DNA of 64,000 nt from Agrobacterium tumefaciens (GCF_017726655.1 NZ_CP072309.1:2042501-2106500), one strand, 5' to 3'. Shown: positions 8,602 through 17,453, counted from the first letter of the stretch. The notes: generated by a model not told the origin, from the letters alone. Translations and numbers: made by a program.

Positions 8602-10827
8602 TTGCGCAGTATTCCTATCACAGGTCCTCGAATGCAGAACACCGTCCTTCGCCATCGCACATCAACCGGGCACATCACCAGACAGCGGCTCCTGTTTTTC
8701 GTGTCAGGCGTTGCGTTAAGCGCCCTCATCCTGTCGCCTCGGGTTGTCGAAGCGCAAGAGTCAAATGGGTCCACCGTGCTCGAGCCGATCGTCGTCCAGG
8801 GAAAGTCTGCGGCAAAAGGGGCGCGTGTCGAACAACGTGGCTACGTGGCGACGCAATCGGCATCAGCCACCAAGACCGCTACGGCGATTGCCGAGACACC
8901 GCAATCCATCTCTGTCATCACCCGTGGCGCGATGACGGATCGAGCCGTGCAGACTGTGGCGGATAGCCTGCTTTATAGCGCAAACGTCAATGGCCAACGC
9001 TACGGTAACGATCCTCGCTCCGACTACTTCAGCATTCGCGGCTTTAGCGCGGATCTTTATCTCGACGGTTTGCGCGTGCCACAGATTGCGAACCAGACAG
9101 GAGGCTATGCCGGCTTTCGCGTGGAGCCCTATTTTCTCAATCGTGTCGAAGTGCTGCGCGGACCAAGCTCGGCGCTCTTCGGACAAACGAATGTCGGCGG
9201 CGTGGTCAACATGATCAGCAAGGATCCATCGGAGACCGCTGGCGGAGAGCTCTACAGCCGCTTCGGAAGCTACAATCAGAAGGAGGCCGGATTCGACGTC
9301 ACGGGCCCGGTCGGCGCTGATTCCGATCTTACCTATCGCCTGGAAGGTATGATCCGCGACAGCGATGCAATGAATGATTTCGGCAAGAACGACCGCGTCG
9401 CCATCAGCCCGACGGTCAAGTGGTCGCCGAATGAAGAAACGAGTCTCACGGTTTACGGCGCCTATATGAAGGACGATGCAGGCCAGGTCCCTTCGCTCAT
9501 TCCGGCCGTGGGAAGCATCTTTCCCAATCGTCTCGGTTTAACGATACCGCGAAGCTTTTCCGACGGAGATCCCTCGCTTGCGATCTACGACAAGGAAAGT
9601 GCCTACATCGGATACAGGTTCGAACACGCGTTTAACGACGATCTCGTTCTACGCCAGAATTTTCGCTACTCCTACCTCGACGTCAATTACCAGAACCTGT
9701 TCGGCAATGGTCTTTCGGCCAACCAGCGCACGCTTTCAAGGCTCGTTTACAACGCGCAGCCAACGCTCAATGCGGTCGCGCTCGACACTCATCTCGAATA
9801 CAAAGTCGACACGGGGCCGATCAGCCATACGCTTCTCGGCGGTGTCGATGTGCAGTGGCAAAACCTGGTCAACCGAACGGGATCGCGCAGCGGCCCCACT
9901 CTCGACCTCTTCAATCCTGTCTACGGAATCGGCGTCCAGCCAGCAACATTGACGACGCATCTGGACCAGACACAGCGTCAGGTGGGTTTCTACCTGCAGG
10001 ACCAAATGGAGCTTGGTGGCCTTCGTCTCACTGTCGGCGGACGCCAGGACTATGTCAGTAACGATTCCGACAGCACCGCTCTTTCGAATGGTCTCACGAC
10101 ACAATACCGACAAGACGATAGGGCCTTCACCGGAAGGGTCGGCGCCGCCTATGTCTTCGAAAACGGCTTTGTCCCCTACGCTCTTTATTCGACATCCTTC
10201 TCGCCCGTGCTGACATTGGCGCCGACGCCGCTCAAGCCCACCAAAGGTGAGTTGAAGGAAATCGGCGTAAAATACGCGCCGCAGGGCGAGGATTTCAGCA
10301 TTACCCTTTCCGGTTTTGAGGCAACGCAGCAGAATGTCGTCAATCGTGTAGCGGGCGTCTATTACCAGACGGACGAAGTGCGTGTGCGCGGTATCGAACT
10401 GGAGGCCAATGCAACGCTTTGGGAAAGCCTCAATCTGACGGCCGCGGCAAGTTGGCAGGATCCTGAGGTAACCGAGAGCCAGACGTCGGCCCAGATCGGG
10501 AAAATGCCCTACACCGTGCCCAAGCAGCAGCAGTCACTGTTCGTCAGCTACGATCTTCCGACGCCGGATAGCTGGGAAGGTAAGCTCACAGTCGGCGCTG
10601 GTGTCCGTCACGTCGGCAAGAGTGCAGGGGACACGGCCAACTCATTTTTCGTTCCCGGTTACACGCTGGTCGATGCCTTCGCCAGGTACGAACACGATCG
10701 CTACTCCTTCCAGCTCAACGGTTACAATCTCGGAGACAAGACCTACGTCGCCGGTTGCAACACCCCCACGCAATGCTATTACGGGCAGGGTTTGACTGTC
10801 GTGGGAACAGTGAGTGTTAAGTGGTAG
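8602..10827 (+). CDS. TonB-dependent siderophore receptor (FhuA/FoxA type)
   Basis: A 741-residue outer-membrane receptor for a ferric siderophore. An Arg-rich N-terminus and hydrophobic stretch (LLFFVSGVALSALIL) form a signal peptide ending near VEAQE. A TonB box-like VLEPIVVQG follows, then a plug domain (ETPQSISVITR, FSIRGF, RVEVLRGPSSALFGQTNVGG) and a 22-strand barrel ending in the aromatic terminus VSVKW. The TTG at 8602 has GGAG six bases upstream; the ATG at 8632 would still keep the signal peptide. The FhuB/FhuF context points to a hydroxamate such as ferrichrome or ferrioxamine. Confidence 0.92.
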   Translation: MRSIPITGPRMQNTVLRHRTSTGHITRQRLLFFVSGVALSALILSPRVVEAQESNGSTVLEPIVVQGKSAAKGARVEQRGYVATQSASATKTATAIAETPQSISVITRGAMTDRAVQTVADSLLYSANVNGQRYGNDPRSDYFSIRGFSADLYLDGLRVPQIANQTGGYAGFRVEPYFLNRVEVLRGPSSALFGQTNVGGVVNMISKDPSETAGGELYSRFGSYNQKEAGFDVTGPVGADSDLTYRLEGMIRDSDAMNDFGKNDRVAISPTVKWSPNEETSLTVYGAYMKDDAGQVPSLIPAVGSIFPNRLGLTIPRSFSDGDPSLAIYDKESAYIGYRFEHAFNDDLVLRQNFRYSYLDVNYQNLFGNGLSANQRTLSRLVYNAQPTLNAVALDTHLEYKVDTGPISHTLLGGVDVQWQNLVNRTGSRSGPTLDLFNPVYGIGVQPATLTTHLDQTQRQVGFYLQDQMELGGLRLTVGGRQDYVSNDSDSTALSNGLTTQYRQDDRAFTGRVGAAYVFENGFVPYALYSTSFSPVLTLAPTPLKPTKGELKEIGVKYAPQGEDFSITLSGFEATQQNVVNRVAGVYYQTDEVRVRGIELEANATLWESLNLTAAASWQDPEVTESQTSAQIGKMPYTVPKQQQSLFVSYDLPTPDSWEGKLTVGAGVRHVGKSAGDTANSFFVPGYTLVDAFARYEHDRYSFQLNGYNLGDKTYVAGCNTPTQCYYGQGLTVVGTVSVKW

Positions 10828-11696
10828 CGAGCATTGGGAGACGATCGTTTCTGGGTGGCACGGTGGCTTTGCTCGCCGCGAGAACGGCGCTCGCCGCTTC
10901 AGGACCGTCGCGCCTGGTGACACTCGATTGGACGGCGACCGAGATTGCTCTTTCGCTTGGCATGTCACCGGTCGGGTGTGCGGAAATTGCCGGCTATAGA
11001 ACATGGGTCGATGTCGCAACTGAAGGCCTTTCCGGTGCCGCTGATGTCGGAAGACGACAGCAGCCCAGCCTTGAAGCGATCCGCAAACTGCAGCCTGACG
11101 TCATCTTGACGTCGCGTTACCGGCACGCGTCCATTGCCGATGCGCTGGGTGAGATCGCTCCGGTCCATCTGATTGACGATCAGGAAAGCGACGGTGATAT
11201 GCTGGCGAGTGTCTATCAGAGCGCCCGTCAGTCGGGCGCTGCCCTGTCCAGATCGGATGATGCCGAAAGGCTGCTCGCTAGTTTTGACGGTGAGATCGAA
11301 AACTTGAGATTACGCCATGCCGGGCAGGTGGCAGGCCGCAAGCTGGTCGTTGCGCAACCGTTGCCGGGCGTTCCGCGGTTGCGGGTCTTTGCTCCCAATG
11401 CCGCAATTTCCGGCCTTCTGCGGAAAATCGGTTTTGCCGATGGCATTTCGATGTCAGCTCAACCCTTTGGTTTCACGACAATCGATCTTGAAGGACTTGC
11501 TTCTGTTGAAAACGACAGCACCTTGTTCATCCTTGGCGATTCCGTTCCGGCTGAGCTCCTCAATGCTTCGCTCTGGCCTATGTTGCCGGTCGTTGCGCAG
11601 GGAAATGTCCGTTTAACAGGGACGCCATCCTGGCCGTTCGGTTCCACGGCCTCGTTGCAGCATCTCGCTCGCCAGATCGTCGCGCGGCTCGTTTAG
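10821..11696 (+). CDS. fhuD: Iron-siderophore substrate-binding protein, FhuD-like
   Basis: A 291-residue periplasmic binding protein of the FhuD/FepB superfamily with a twin-arginine-like signal (GRRSFLGG at residues 6-13, then a hydrophobic run ending ALAAS). Typical segments are VTLDWTATEIALSLG, PSLEAIRKLQPDVILTS and the long bridging helix. The GTG start sits inside the last codons of the receptor gene (7-base overlap), so the two are coupled. It should hand Fe-hydroxamate to FhuB. Confidence 0.9.
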   Translation: MVASIGRRSFLGGTVALLAARTALAASGPSRLVTLDWTATEIALSLGMSPVGCAEIAGYRTWVDVATEGLSGAADVGRRQQPSLEAIRKLQPDVILTSRYRHASIADALGEIAPVHLIDDQESDGDMLASVYQSARQSGAALSRSDDAERLLASFDGEIENLRLRHAGQVAGRKLVVAQPLPGVPRLRVFAPNAAISGLLRKIGFADGISMSAQPFGFTTIDLEGLASVENDSTLFILGDSVPAELLNASLWPMLPVVAQGNVRLTGTPSWPFGSTASLQHLARQIVARLV

Positions 11697-11710
11697 ACTG
11701 GCGGAAGCGT

Positions 11711-12451
11711 ATGCGAAGGTCAGAGGTTCTTGGCGAATTGCTCGGGCAGTCGGCGTATTCGGGGTGGCGAGAGTTTTTCCGGCGCAGACGGCCGACCGAT
11801 CTGGCTTTCACTGAATTTCTGGAGCCCGATTGTCTTTTGGCGGTCCTAAATGGTTACGGTCGCCGCCACGGGTCGGACGCGCCCATTGCTGCCGTTGCTG
11901 GTGAGTGGTCAAAGCGGTATTTCGCAAAGGTGATGAGACCGATCGCAACCGCCGCCATGTTGCTGGATTGGCGCGTACCTCTGACACCGGCAGACTTGAG
12001 CATCGACTTAAGCACTGAAGGGGAGATCGTTTCGCTCGGGCTGTCTGATTTCGGTCGCCCTGTTCGAGCCAAGTCCGCTGAGGACCGTTTCGCCTTTTTG
12101 GTCAGCGGTAATATCGAAAGCCTTATCCGAGCGGTTTCTGAGGTGAGCGGCCTTTCGCGCAACGTTCTATGGTCAAACGCCGGCAACGCTTTCGAGGGAA
12201 TCGCGCGCAATTACGCGAGGGACGATCGTTGCGCCGGTGCAGGGGTGGCGGATGCGTTGGAGTTGCTGGAATCGCCTCATATGGCCGATGGCTCGCGCAA
12301 TCCGCTGTTCAGACCTATCGTCTACCCTCAAGCCGACGGGCAGCCGGAGCGGCTCCGCCGCGTCTGTTGCATCCGGTATCTGATTGATGGACTGGATTAC
12401 TGCAAGACGTGCCCCTGTCCGGTGCCTGTCGACCAATCTGCAATGCCATGA
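11711..12451 (+). CDS. fhuF: Siderophore ferric reductase, FhuF family
   Basis: A 246-residue cytoplasmic protein whose C-terminus has the [2Fe-2S] motif of FhuF: CC, ten residues, C, two residues, C (CCIRYLIDGLDYCKTC). FhuF-type proteins reduce Fe(III) bound to hydroxamates so that the iron is released after import. It follows fhuD by 14 bases with GGAAG before the ATG, and closes the receptor-fhuD-fhuF arm. The 177 bases after it hold no gene I can support. Confidence 0.9.
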   Translation: MRRSEVLGELLGQSAYSGWREFFRRRRPTDLAFTEFLEPDCLLAVLNGYGRRHGSDAPIAAVAGEWSKRYFAKVMRPIATAAMLLDWRVPLTPADLSIDLSTEGEIVSLGLSDFGRPVRAKSAEDRFAFLVSGNIESLIRAVSEVSGLSRNVLWSNAGNAFEGIARNYARDDRCAGAGVADALELLESPHMADGSRNPLFRPIVYPQADGQPERLRRVCCIRYLIDGLDYCKTCPCPVPVDQSAMP

Positions 12452-12628
12452 TACCGTTGCGATCTGTCCGACGGGTTACGGCAAGTTGAGGGTCAATAAT
12501 GCACGCCGTTGCTGGCGATCTGCGGCCTTCGTTTGAAAGAAGCGATTGAGAATGGGTCAGACGGGGCATTGGACTGGCAACCGCTTATCAACGGTGCGCC
12601 GCGGCACGATCTAGCTTAGGGGATCTGA

Positions 12629-13091
12629 ATGCTCATTCTTCTCGCAATGCTGATAGGACTTGTCGCCGGTCTTCGCACCATGACTGCCCCCGCCGCAGTC
12701 TCCTGGGCCGCTTATCTTGGGTGGTTTGATATTTCCGCGAGCCTTCTCTCCTTCATGGACTCGCTCTGGGCGGTCGCGATTTTCACTGTTTTTGCCATCG
12801 TCGAACTTATTGCCGACCAACTTCCCGGCACGCCATCACGCAAGGTGCCCGTTCAGTTCGGAGCACGGGTTGTAATGGGCGCTCTCAGCGGCGCGACGAT
12901 CGGCGCAACAACAGGAATGGTGGTTCCAGGGCTTCTAGCGGGGGGGCATCGGCGCTGTCTTGGGAACCTTCGGCGGTGCATCCGTCCGCGCTAACCTCGC
13001 CAAGCGTTTCGGCCGCGACATGCCCGCCGCCTTGGTTGAGGATGCGGTTGCCGTGTTACTCGCATTGATCGTTGTGGTGTCCGTGTCATGA
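12629..13091 (+). pseudogene. DUF4126 membrane protein, frameshifted in a G7 run
   Basis: The frame from the ATG at 12629 (GGGG upstream) encodes a DUF4126-like membrane protein: LIGLVAGLRTMTAPAAVSWA, then IADQLPGTPSRKVPVQFGARVVMGALSGA. It reaches a run of seven Gs near 12939-12945 and leaves the family pattern, stopping at 12994. With one G fewer the protein continues as GGIGAVLGTFGGASVRANLA and ends VVVSVS at the TGA 13089-13091, which overlaps the ATG of the next gene. So either this is a true one-base insertion or a homopolymer sequencing error. If intact it would be ~154 residues and coupled to the flavoprotein. Confidence 0.8.
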
Positions 13092-14449
13092 GGGAGTATG
13101 ACGCGATCTTCATCGGGGCCGGTCAGTCCGGACCATTCCTCGCCGCCCGCATGGCGGCGATGGGCCGCAAGGTGATCCTGATCGAACGCAAATATCTTGG
13201 GGGCACCTGCGTCAACGCCGGATGCATGCCCACCAAGGCGTTGGTCGCGAGCGCCAAGACCGTGGAGGTTGCGCGGCGTGCCTCCGAATTCGGCGTCACC
13301 ATCAACGGCGAGCCGAAAGTGCACATGCCGGCCATAGCGGCCCGCGCCAGAAAGGTGACTCTTGATGCGAGAAACGGTCTTGCATCCTGGTTTGACAGTC
13401 TGGAGACGATGGATGTGCTACACGCCCAAGCCAGATTCACTGGTAAGAAGACCGTGACGGTGGGCGGGACAAGCTATACCGCACCGCAGATTTTCATAAA
13501 TGTGGGCGCGCGGCCTCACATACCGGATATTCCCGGGTTGAAGGATGTGCCCTATCTCACGAGCACTTCCGTGATCGCGCTTGAGGAATTGCCGAGACAC
13601 CTAATTGTTCTCGGTGGCAGTTACATCGGACTGGAATTCGCCCAGATGTATCGGCGCTTCGGCGCAGAGGTTACGGTCATCGAGCGAGGGCAGCAACTGG
13701 CGCCCAAGGAGGATGCTGATATTTCTGACGCCATCGCCAATATCCTGAGCGGCGATGGCATCAAGGTTCTTATGAACCACAACCTTCTATCCATCACCAG
13801 GGAAGAAGCGGGCGTCGTCATAAGGACCGATCAGGGCGAAGTCCGTGGGAGCCATGTCCTGGTCGCCCTCGGACGGCGGCCGAACACGGATGATCTGGGC
13901 CTCGATCTTGCTGGCATCGAGACTGACCGGCACGGTTTCATTACGGTGGATGAGCGGTTGCAGACAACCGCAGAAGGCGTTTGGGCCCTTGGGGACTGCA
14001 ATGGGCGAGGCGCATTCACCCATACGTCCTACAACGATTTCGAGATTGTGGCGGCAAACCTTCTTGATGGCGGCAACCGAAAAGTTTCAGACCGCATCCT
14101 CAGTTACGGGCTCTACATTGATCCGCCGCTCGGGCGCGCAGGCATGACGGAGAGTCAGGCAAAGGAAGCCGGGCACCGGATCACGGTCTCCACTCGCCCG
14201 ATGAGCCGCGTAGGCCGGGCGGTGGAGAAAGGCGAGACGCTCGGCCTCCTGAAACTCGTCGTCGACGCCGACACCGACCGGATACTCGGCGCTGCCTTCC
14301 TCGGCGTTGGAGGTGACGAAGCAATCTACGGCGTGCTCGACGCCATCAACCTTGGGGCCACGACTGAAGAACTGCGCTGGGCGGTGCCAATCCATCCCAC
14401 AGTGGGAGAATTGGTGCCCACTCTCATCGGTGACCTTAGCGAGACCTGA
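13088..14449 (+). CDS. MerA-like FAD pyridine-nucleotide disulfide oxidoreductase
   Basis: A 453-residue flavoprotein of the mercuric reductase/lipoamide dehydrogenase family. It has an N-terminal FAD site (IFIGAGQSGPFLAARMA), the redox-active disulfide GGTCVNAGCMPTK (Cys41, Cys46), an NAD(P) site (LGGSYIGLEFAQMYRRFG), the second FAD motif VWALGDCNG and the dimer-interface His-Pro (IHPTVGELVP). It lacks the N-terminal heavy-metal domain and the C-terminal Cys pair of true MerA, so mercury reduction is unlikely; annotations as mercuric reductase should be read loosely. It overlaps the DUF4126 gene by ATGA, suggesting a functional link. Confidence 0.88.
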   Translation: MREYDAIFIGAGQSGPFLAARMAAMGRKVILIERKYLGGTCVNAGCMPTKALVASAKTVEVARRASEFGVTINGEPKVHMPAIAARARKVTLDARNGLASWFDSLETMDVLHAQARFTGKKTVTVGGTSYTAPQIFINVGARPHIPDIPGLKDVPYLTSTSVIALEELPRHLIVLGGSYIGLEFAQMYRRFGAEVTVIERGQQLAPKEDADISDAIANILSGDGIKVLMNHNLLSITREEAGVVIRTDQGEVRGSHVLVALGRRPNTDDLGLDLAGIETDRHGFITVDERLQTTAEGVWALGDCNGRGAFTHTSYNDFEIVAANLLDGGNRKVSDRILSYGLYIDPPLGRAGMTESQAKEAGHRITVSTRPMSRVGRAVEKGETLGLLKLVVDADTDRILGAAFLGVGGDEAIYGVLDAINLGATTEELRWAVPIHPTVGELVPTLIGDLSET

Positions 14450-14473
14450 CGTCCACCCGGCCTGCCATGCGCC

Positions 14474-14938
14474 TCAGCGGGTTGCGCCAAATATGAAGCC
14501 GGCGAGCAAGCCTAAAAGCATAGCCCTGGCCGGCTGTGCCCGAATGCGGACACGCAGGTCCTCGGCGATACCCTGGCTTTCCGCTCGCAGGACACGAACC
14601 GATGCCGATCCGATCTCAGTCACATTGTCGCTCAGCCTATGGAACTCCGCTCGAATGGCGGCCAACTCTTCGGTAGGTGTCGGGCTGGCTGCGCTAGCGG
14701 TTTGGCTTCTAACGCTCGCCAAGGCCACGTCTACCAATGGCGCATCAGTATCTACCCGATTATTCAAAGCGGATGATGCGGTGCTCTCGGGTAGCCTTGA
14801 TGTTGCAGCAGAAGCGTCGCTATCCTGGAGTGGCGCGGTCGCTTCATGGTCTGGTTGCGAAACACCGGAACCGGGTGGGTGGTCGTGGGCTGGCTGATTG
14901 TCAAATTCGCGGGCTTCAGACGATTTCGGTATGGTCAT
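14474..14938 (-). CDS. Small protein with C-terminal membrane anchor, DUF883/ElaB-like
   Basis: A 154-residue protein. The first ~85 residues are polar and low-complexity; a helical stretch (PTEELAAIRAEFHRLSDNV, then VLRAESQGIAEDLRVRIRAQ) follows, and it ends in a short hydrophobic anchor LLGLLAGFIFGATR. This layout resembles DUF883/ElaB tail-anchored proteins, which attach to the inner membrane and in E. coli associate with ribosomes. The start at 14938 has AAGG upstream; an in-frame extension to 15043 lacks support. It converges on the flavoprotein gene with 24 bases between. Confidence 0.6.
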   Translation of the reverse strand: MTIPKSSEAREFDNQPAHDHPPGSGVSQPDHEATAPLQDSDASAATSRLPESTASSALNNRVDTDAPLVDVALASVRSQTASAASPTPTEELAAIRAEFHRLSDNVTEIGSASVRVLRAESQGIAEDLRVRIRAQPARAMLLGLLAGFIFGATR

Positions 14939-15209
14939 TTGTTTCTGCCTTGCTTGGTAAGCCGCAAAGTGCTTGCAGTCGTCGCCGAACATGCTTCTCG
15001 CGCTCTTGTTCCCGGGCCTTCTGGAGAATTGCGGTTCTTTCAAGCGTTAGTCTTCGTCTTCCGCCGATGAGAGTCCCTACGAAGCCTGGCTTGCCCCGAT
15101 TCGTAGATGGATTCTCACTGAGATCGGGGCCGCCGAGGGCCCGGCCAACCTGCGTGATGATGACGTCTCTCGGAGCGGTCCTCACAGTTTCGGGCAATCG
15201 CTCATGCAA
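14916..15209 (-). CDS. Small hypothetical ORF
   Basis: A possible 97-residue basic protein (IGGRRRLTLERTAILQKARE in the middle) that ends 23 bases inside the start of the tail-anchored protein gene. Codon choice looks plausible, but the start is TTG with no ribosome-binding site, and I recognise no family. It could be the remains of a longer gene cut by the IS3 insertion on its upstream side. Confidence 0.3.
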   Translation of the reverse strand: MHERLPETVRTAPRDVIITQVGRALGGPDLSENPSTNRGKPGFVGTLIGGRRRLTLERTAILQKAREQEREKHVRRRLQALCGLPSKAETNDHTEIV

Positions 15210-15210
15210 T

Positions 15211-15375
15211 TACGTCGGTCTGGACGTGTTCCAGCACATCAAAATGATCTACAACCAAAACGCAAAGTACATCAGGAACAGGATGCCGCCGCCCGTCGAG
15301 TTTGAGAAGTGGGAGAATATCCAAACTGAGGGCGGCCCAAAACTCGGGCTAATCAACGAGGAACGCGCCTTATGA
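15211..15375 (+). pseudogene. IS3-family transposase (OrfB) C-terminal remnant
   Basis: The frame ending at 15375 reads VFQHIKMIYNQN, then RNRMPPPVEFEKWENIQ, which matches the end of the DDE integrase domain of IS3-family OrfB (the usual pattern is Y-I-x-M-F-Y-N-P, then N-G-M-L-S-P-V-x-F-E). Nothing of the catalytic core is present upstream, so it is a scar of an element whose 5' part is lost. Its stop overlaps the ATG of the CurA-like gene. The rest of the stretch 15044-15371 holds only the doubtful small ORF on the other strand. Confidence 0.55.
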
Positions 15376-16397
15376 CGACGATCAAACGCATTGTGCTGGC
15401 AAGCCGCCCCTTGGCAGAGCCATCGCATGAAAATTTCCGCCTTGAGGAAGCCGAGTTGCGCGAGGCTGCCGAGGGCGATGTCACGGTCCGCGTTCTCTAT
15501 CTTTCGCTGGACCCTTACATGCGTGGGCGTATGAGCGACGCCAAATCGTACGCGGCGCCTGTACCCGTTGACGGTATCATGGAGGGCGAGACGATCTGCG
15601 AGGTGGTGAAGTCACGGCACAATGGTTTTGTGCCCGGCGACATCGTGCGCGGGCGGACCGGTTGGTGTACAGGGGCGGTGATAAATGGGGACTTGCTACG
15701 AAAGGTCGAGACACACGGTGCGCCGGTTACGACCGCGATTGGCGTCCTTGGCATGCCGGGATTTACTGCGTGGAGTGGTCTGAAGTTTATCGGCAAGCCA
15801 GGGCAGGGTGAGACGGTTGCAGTCGCAGCAGCCTCTGGGCCCGTTGGTTCGATGGTCGGACAGCTTGCAAAGCTTTACGGGGCGAGGGCAGTTGGTATAG
15901 CCGGTGGACCCGACAAATGTGCATTCGTGAAAGGTGAACTTGGCTTCGACAGCGTGGTTGATCATCGCTCGGCGAATTTTGTCAGCGATCTGACCGCGGC
16001 CTCCCCAAACGGGATTGATGTCTATTTCGAGAATGTCGGAGGACGCGTCTGGGATGTGGTACTGCCCCTTCTCAACCAGTTCGGCCGCGTTCCCGTTTGC
16101 GGCCTCGTTTCTCAATATAACGGCGCAAGCTCGTCGGAGGCAGACCGTCTTCCGGCAACGATGTCGGCGATCCTGAGACAGAGCCTTCTTGTTCGAGGTT
16201 TCATCCAGACTGAATTTGCCGCCGATCATTTTAATGACTTTCTCGCGGAGATCGGCCCAAGGGTCGCTCGTGGCGAGATCAGGTACCGGGAGGATGTCGT
16301 TGACGGATTGGAGAACGCCCCCGACGCCTTTATCGGCATGCTGAAAGGCAAGAATTTCGGCAAGCTTATCGTCAAAATCGACGGCGTCGTCTCATGA
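15372..16397 (+). CDS. NADP-dependent oxidoreductase, CurA/MDR family
   Basis: A 341-residue zinc-independent medium-chain reductase. It shows the family N-terminus (LASRPLAEPSHENFRLEEAE), VLYLSLDPYMRGRMSD, the nucleotide site AAASGPVGSMVGQLAKLYGA and IDVYFENVGGRVWDVVLPLL. Relatives reduce the C=C bond of alpha,beta-unsaturated ketones and aldehydes (leukotriene B4 12-hydroxydehydrogenase, curcumin reductase). GAGGAA precedes the ATG by eight bases. It overlaps the next dehydrogenase by ATGA, so the two probably act on one pathway, which I cannot name. Confidence 0.9.
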   Translation: MTTIKRIVLASRPLAEPSHENFRLEEAELREAAEGDVTVRVLYLSLDPYMRGRMSDAKSYAAPVPVDGIMEGETICEVVKSRHNGFVPGDIVRGRTGWCTGAVINGDLLRKVETHGAPVTTAIGVLGMPGFTAWSGLKFIGKPGQGETVAVAAASGPVGSMVGQLAKLYGARAVGIAGGPDKCAFVKGELGFDSVVDHRSANFVSDLTAASPNGIDVYFENVGGRVWDVVLPLLNQFGRVPVCGLVSQYNGASSSEADRLPATMSAILRQSLLVRGFIQTEFAADHFNDFLAEIGPRVARGEIRYREDVVDGLENAPDAFIGMLKGKNFGKLIVKIDGVVS

Positions 16398-17344
16398 AAC
16401 GTCATATCGCCGTTCTAAATGATTACCAGAATGTCTCGATCACCAGCGCCGACTGGTCGCCCTTGAACGACCGTGCGGAAATCACGGTCTTCAATGACCA
16501 TATCGCGGACGAAGAACGCTTGGTTGACCGTCTCTTGCCGTTCGATGCCGTCTGCGTCATGCGCGAACGGACGCCGCTGCCGCGACGGATACTCGAGCGC
16601 CTGCCGAACCTGCGGTTCATCGCAGCGACTGGAGGGCGCAACGCCTCAATCGACCTTGCCGCGGCCCATGATCTCGGCATCGTTGTTTCGGCGACCGGCG
16701 CAAACGGATCGGGTGCCCCGGAGCTGACCTGGGCACTGATCCTTGCGGCGGCACGCCATGTTCCCACAGAGATCGCCTCGTTTCGTAGCGGGGGCTGGCA
16801 AACCACGGTCGGACGCGACCTTCGTGGCAGTACGCTGGGTGTCATCGGTCTGGGCAGGATCGGCCGCCAGATGGCAAAGGTCGGCCTTGCTTTCGGTATG
16901 GAGGTGATCGCCTGGAGCCAGAATCTGACGGATGAGGCGGCAGAGGCTGCCGGTGTGAGGCGGGTTGAGAAAGAGACACTTCTTCGCGGGTCCGACTGGG
17001 TAACGTTGCATCTTGTCCTGTCGGAGCGGACGAAGGGCATAATCGGTCAGGACGAGCTGGCATTGATGAAGCCAACAGCATGGCTCGTGAATACGTCACG
17101 AGGTCCGCTCGTCGATGAAGAAGCTTTGATCACGGCGCTGGAAACCGAGAGCATCGCAGGTTTTGCAGTTGACGTGTTCGATGATGAGCCTTTGCCAGGT
17201 AATCATCCGCTTCGGACTTTGGGCAATGTGATCGCGACGCCTCACATTGGGTTTGTCACTGAAAACTCCTACCGGATTTTCTATCGAGATACCGTTGACA
17301 ATCTCGTCGCATGGCTGAACGGCGCGCCACTGCGGGTGCTGTGA
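16394..17344 (+). CDS. D-2-hydroxyacid dehydrogenase family protein
   Basis: A 316-residue NAD(P)-dependent dehydrogenase with the Rossmann motif LGVIGLGRIGRQMAKVGLAF and the catalytic set: Arg in VNTSRGPLVDEEAL, Glu in VDVFDDEPLP, His in TPHIGFV. It interconverts a 2-keto acid and a D-2-hydroxy acid. The start lies in the ATGA overlap with the CurA-like gene. About 110 bases separate it from the convergent hydrolase gene and contain that gene's terminator. Confidence 0.9.
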   Translation: MKRHIAVLNDYQNVSITSADWSPLNDRAEITVFNDHIADEERLVDRLLPFDAVCVMRERTPLPRRILERLPNLRFIAATGGRNASIDLAAAHDLGIVVSATGANGSGAPELTWALILAAARHVPTEIASFRSGGWQTTVGRDLRGSTLGVIGLGRIGRQMAKVGLAFGMEVIAWSQNLTDEAAEAAGVRRVEKETLLRGSDWVTLHLVLSERTKGIIGQDELALMKPTAWLVNTSRGPLVDEEALITALETESIAGFAVDVFDDEPLPGNHPLRTLGNVIATPHIGFVTENSYRIFYRDTVDNLVAWLNGAPLRVL

Positions 17345-17401
17345 CTTTTCCACGCTATCCTTGCTTGGTGTCCCACGACCGAGTGAGGCCATCCCACCTT
17401 G

Positions 17402-17436
17402 CTCAAATAAAATGCGGCCGAATGATCGGCCGCATT
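17402..17436 (-). terminator. Rho-independent terminator of the alpha/beta hydrolase gene
   Basis: A perfect 11-bp stem (AATGCGGCCGA at 17411-17421 with TCGGCCGCATT at 17426-17436) closes a 4-base loop. On the minus strand it is followed by TTATTTG, giving a U-rich tail 18 bases after the hydrolase stop. Confidence 0.8.
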
Positions 17437-17453
17437 CCCGTTCTGCAGAAGCC

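Noticed and set aside
13088..14449. Annotation as true mercuric reductase
   Set aside because: No heavy-metal domain, no C-terminal Cys pair and no other mer genes.
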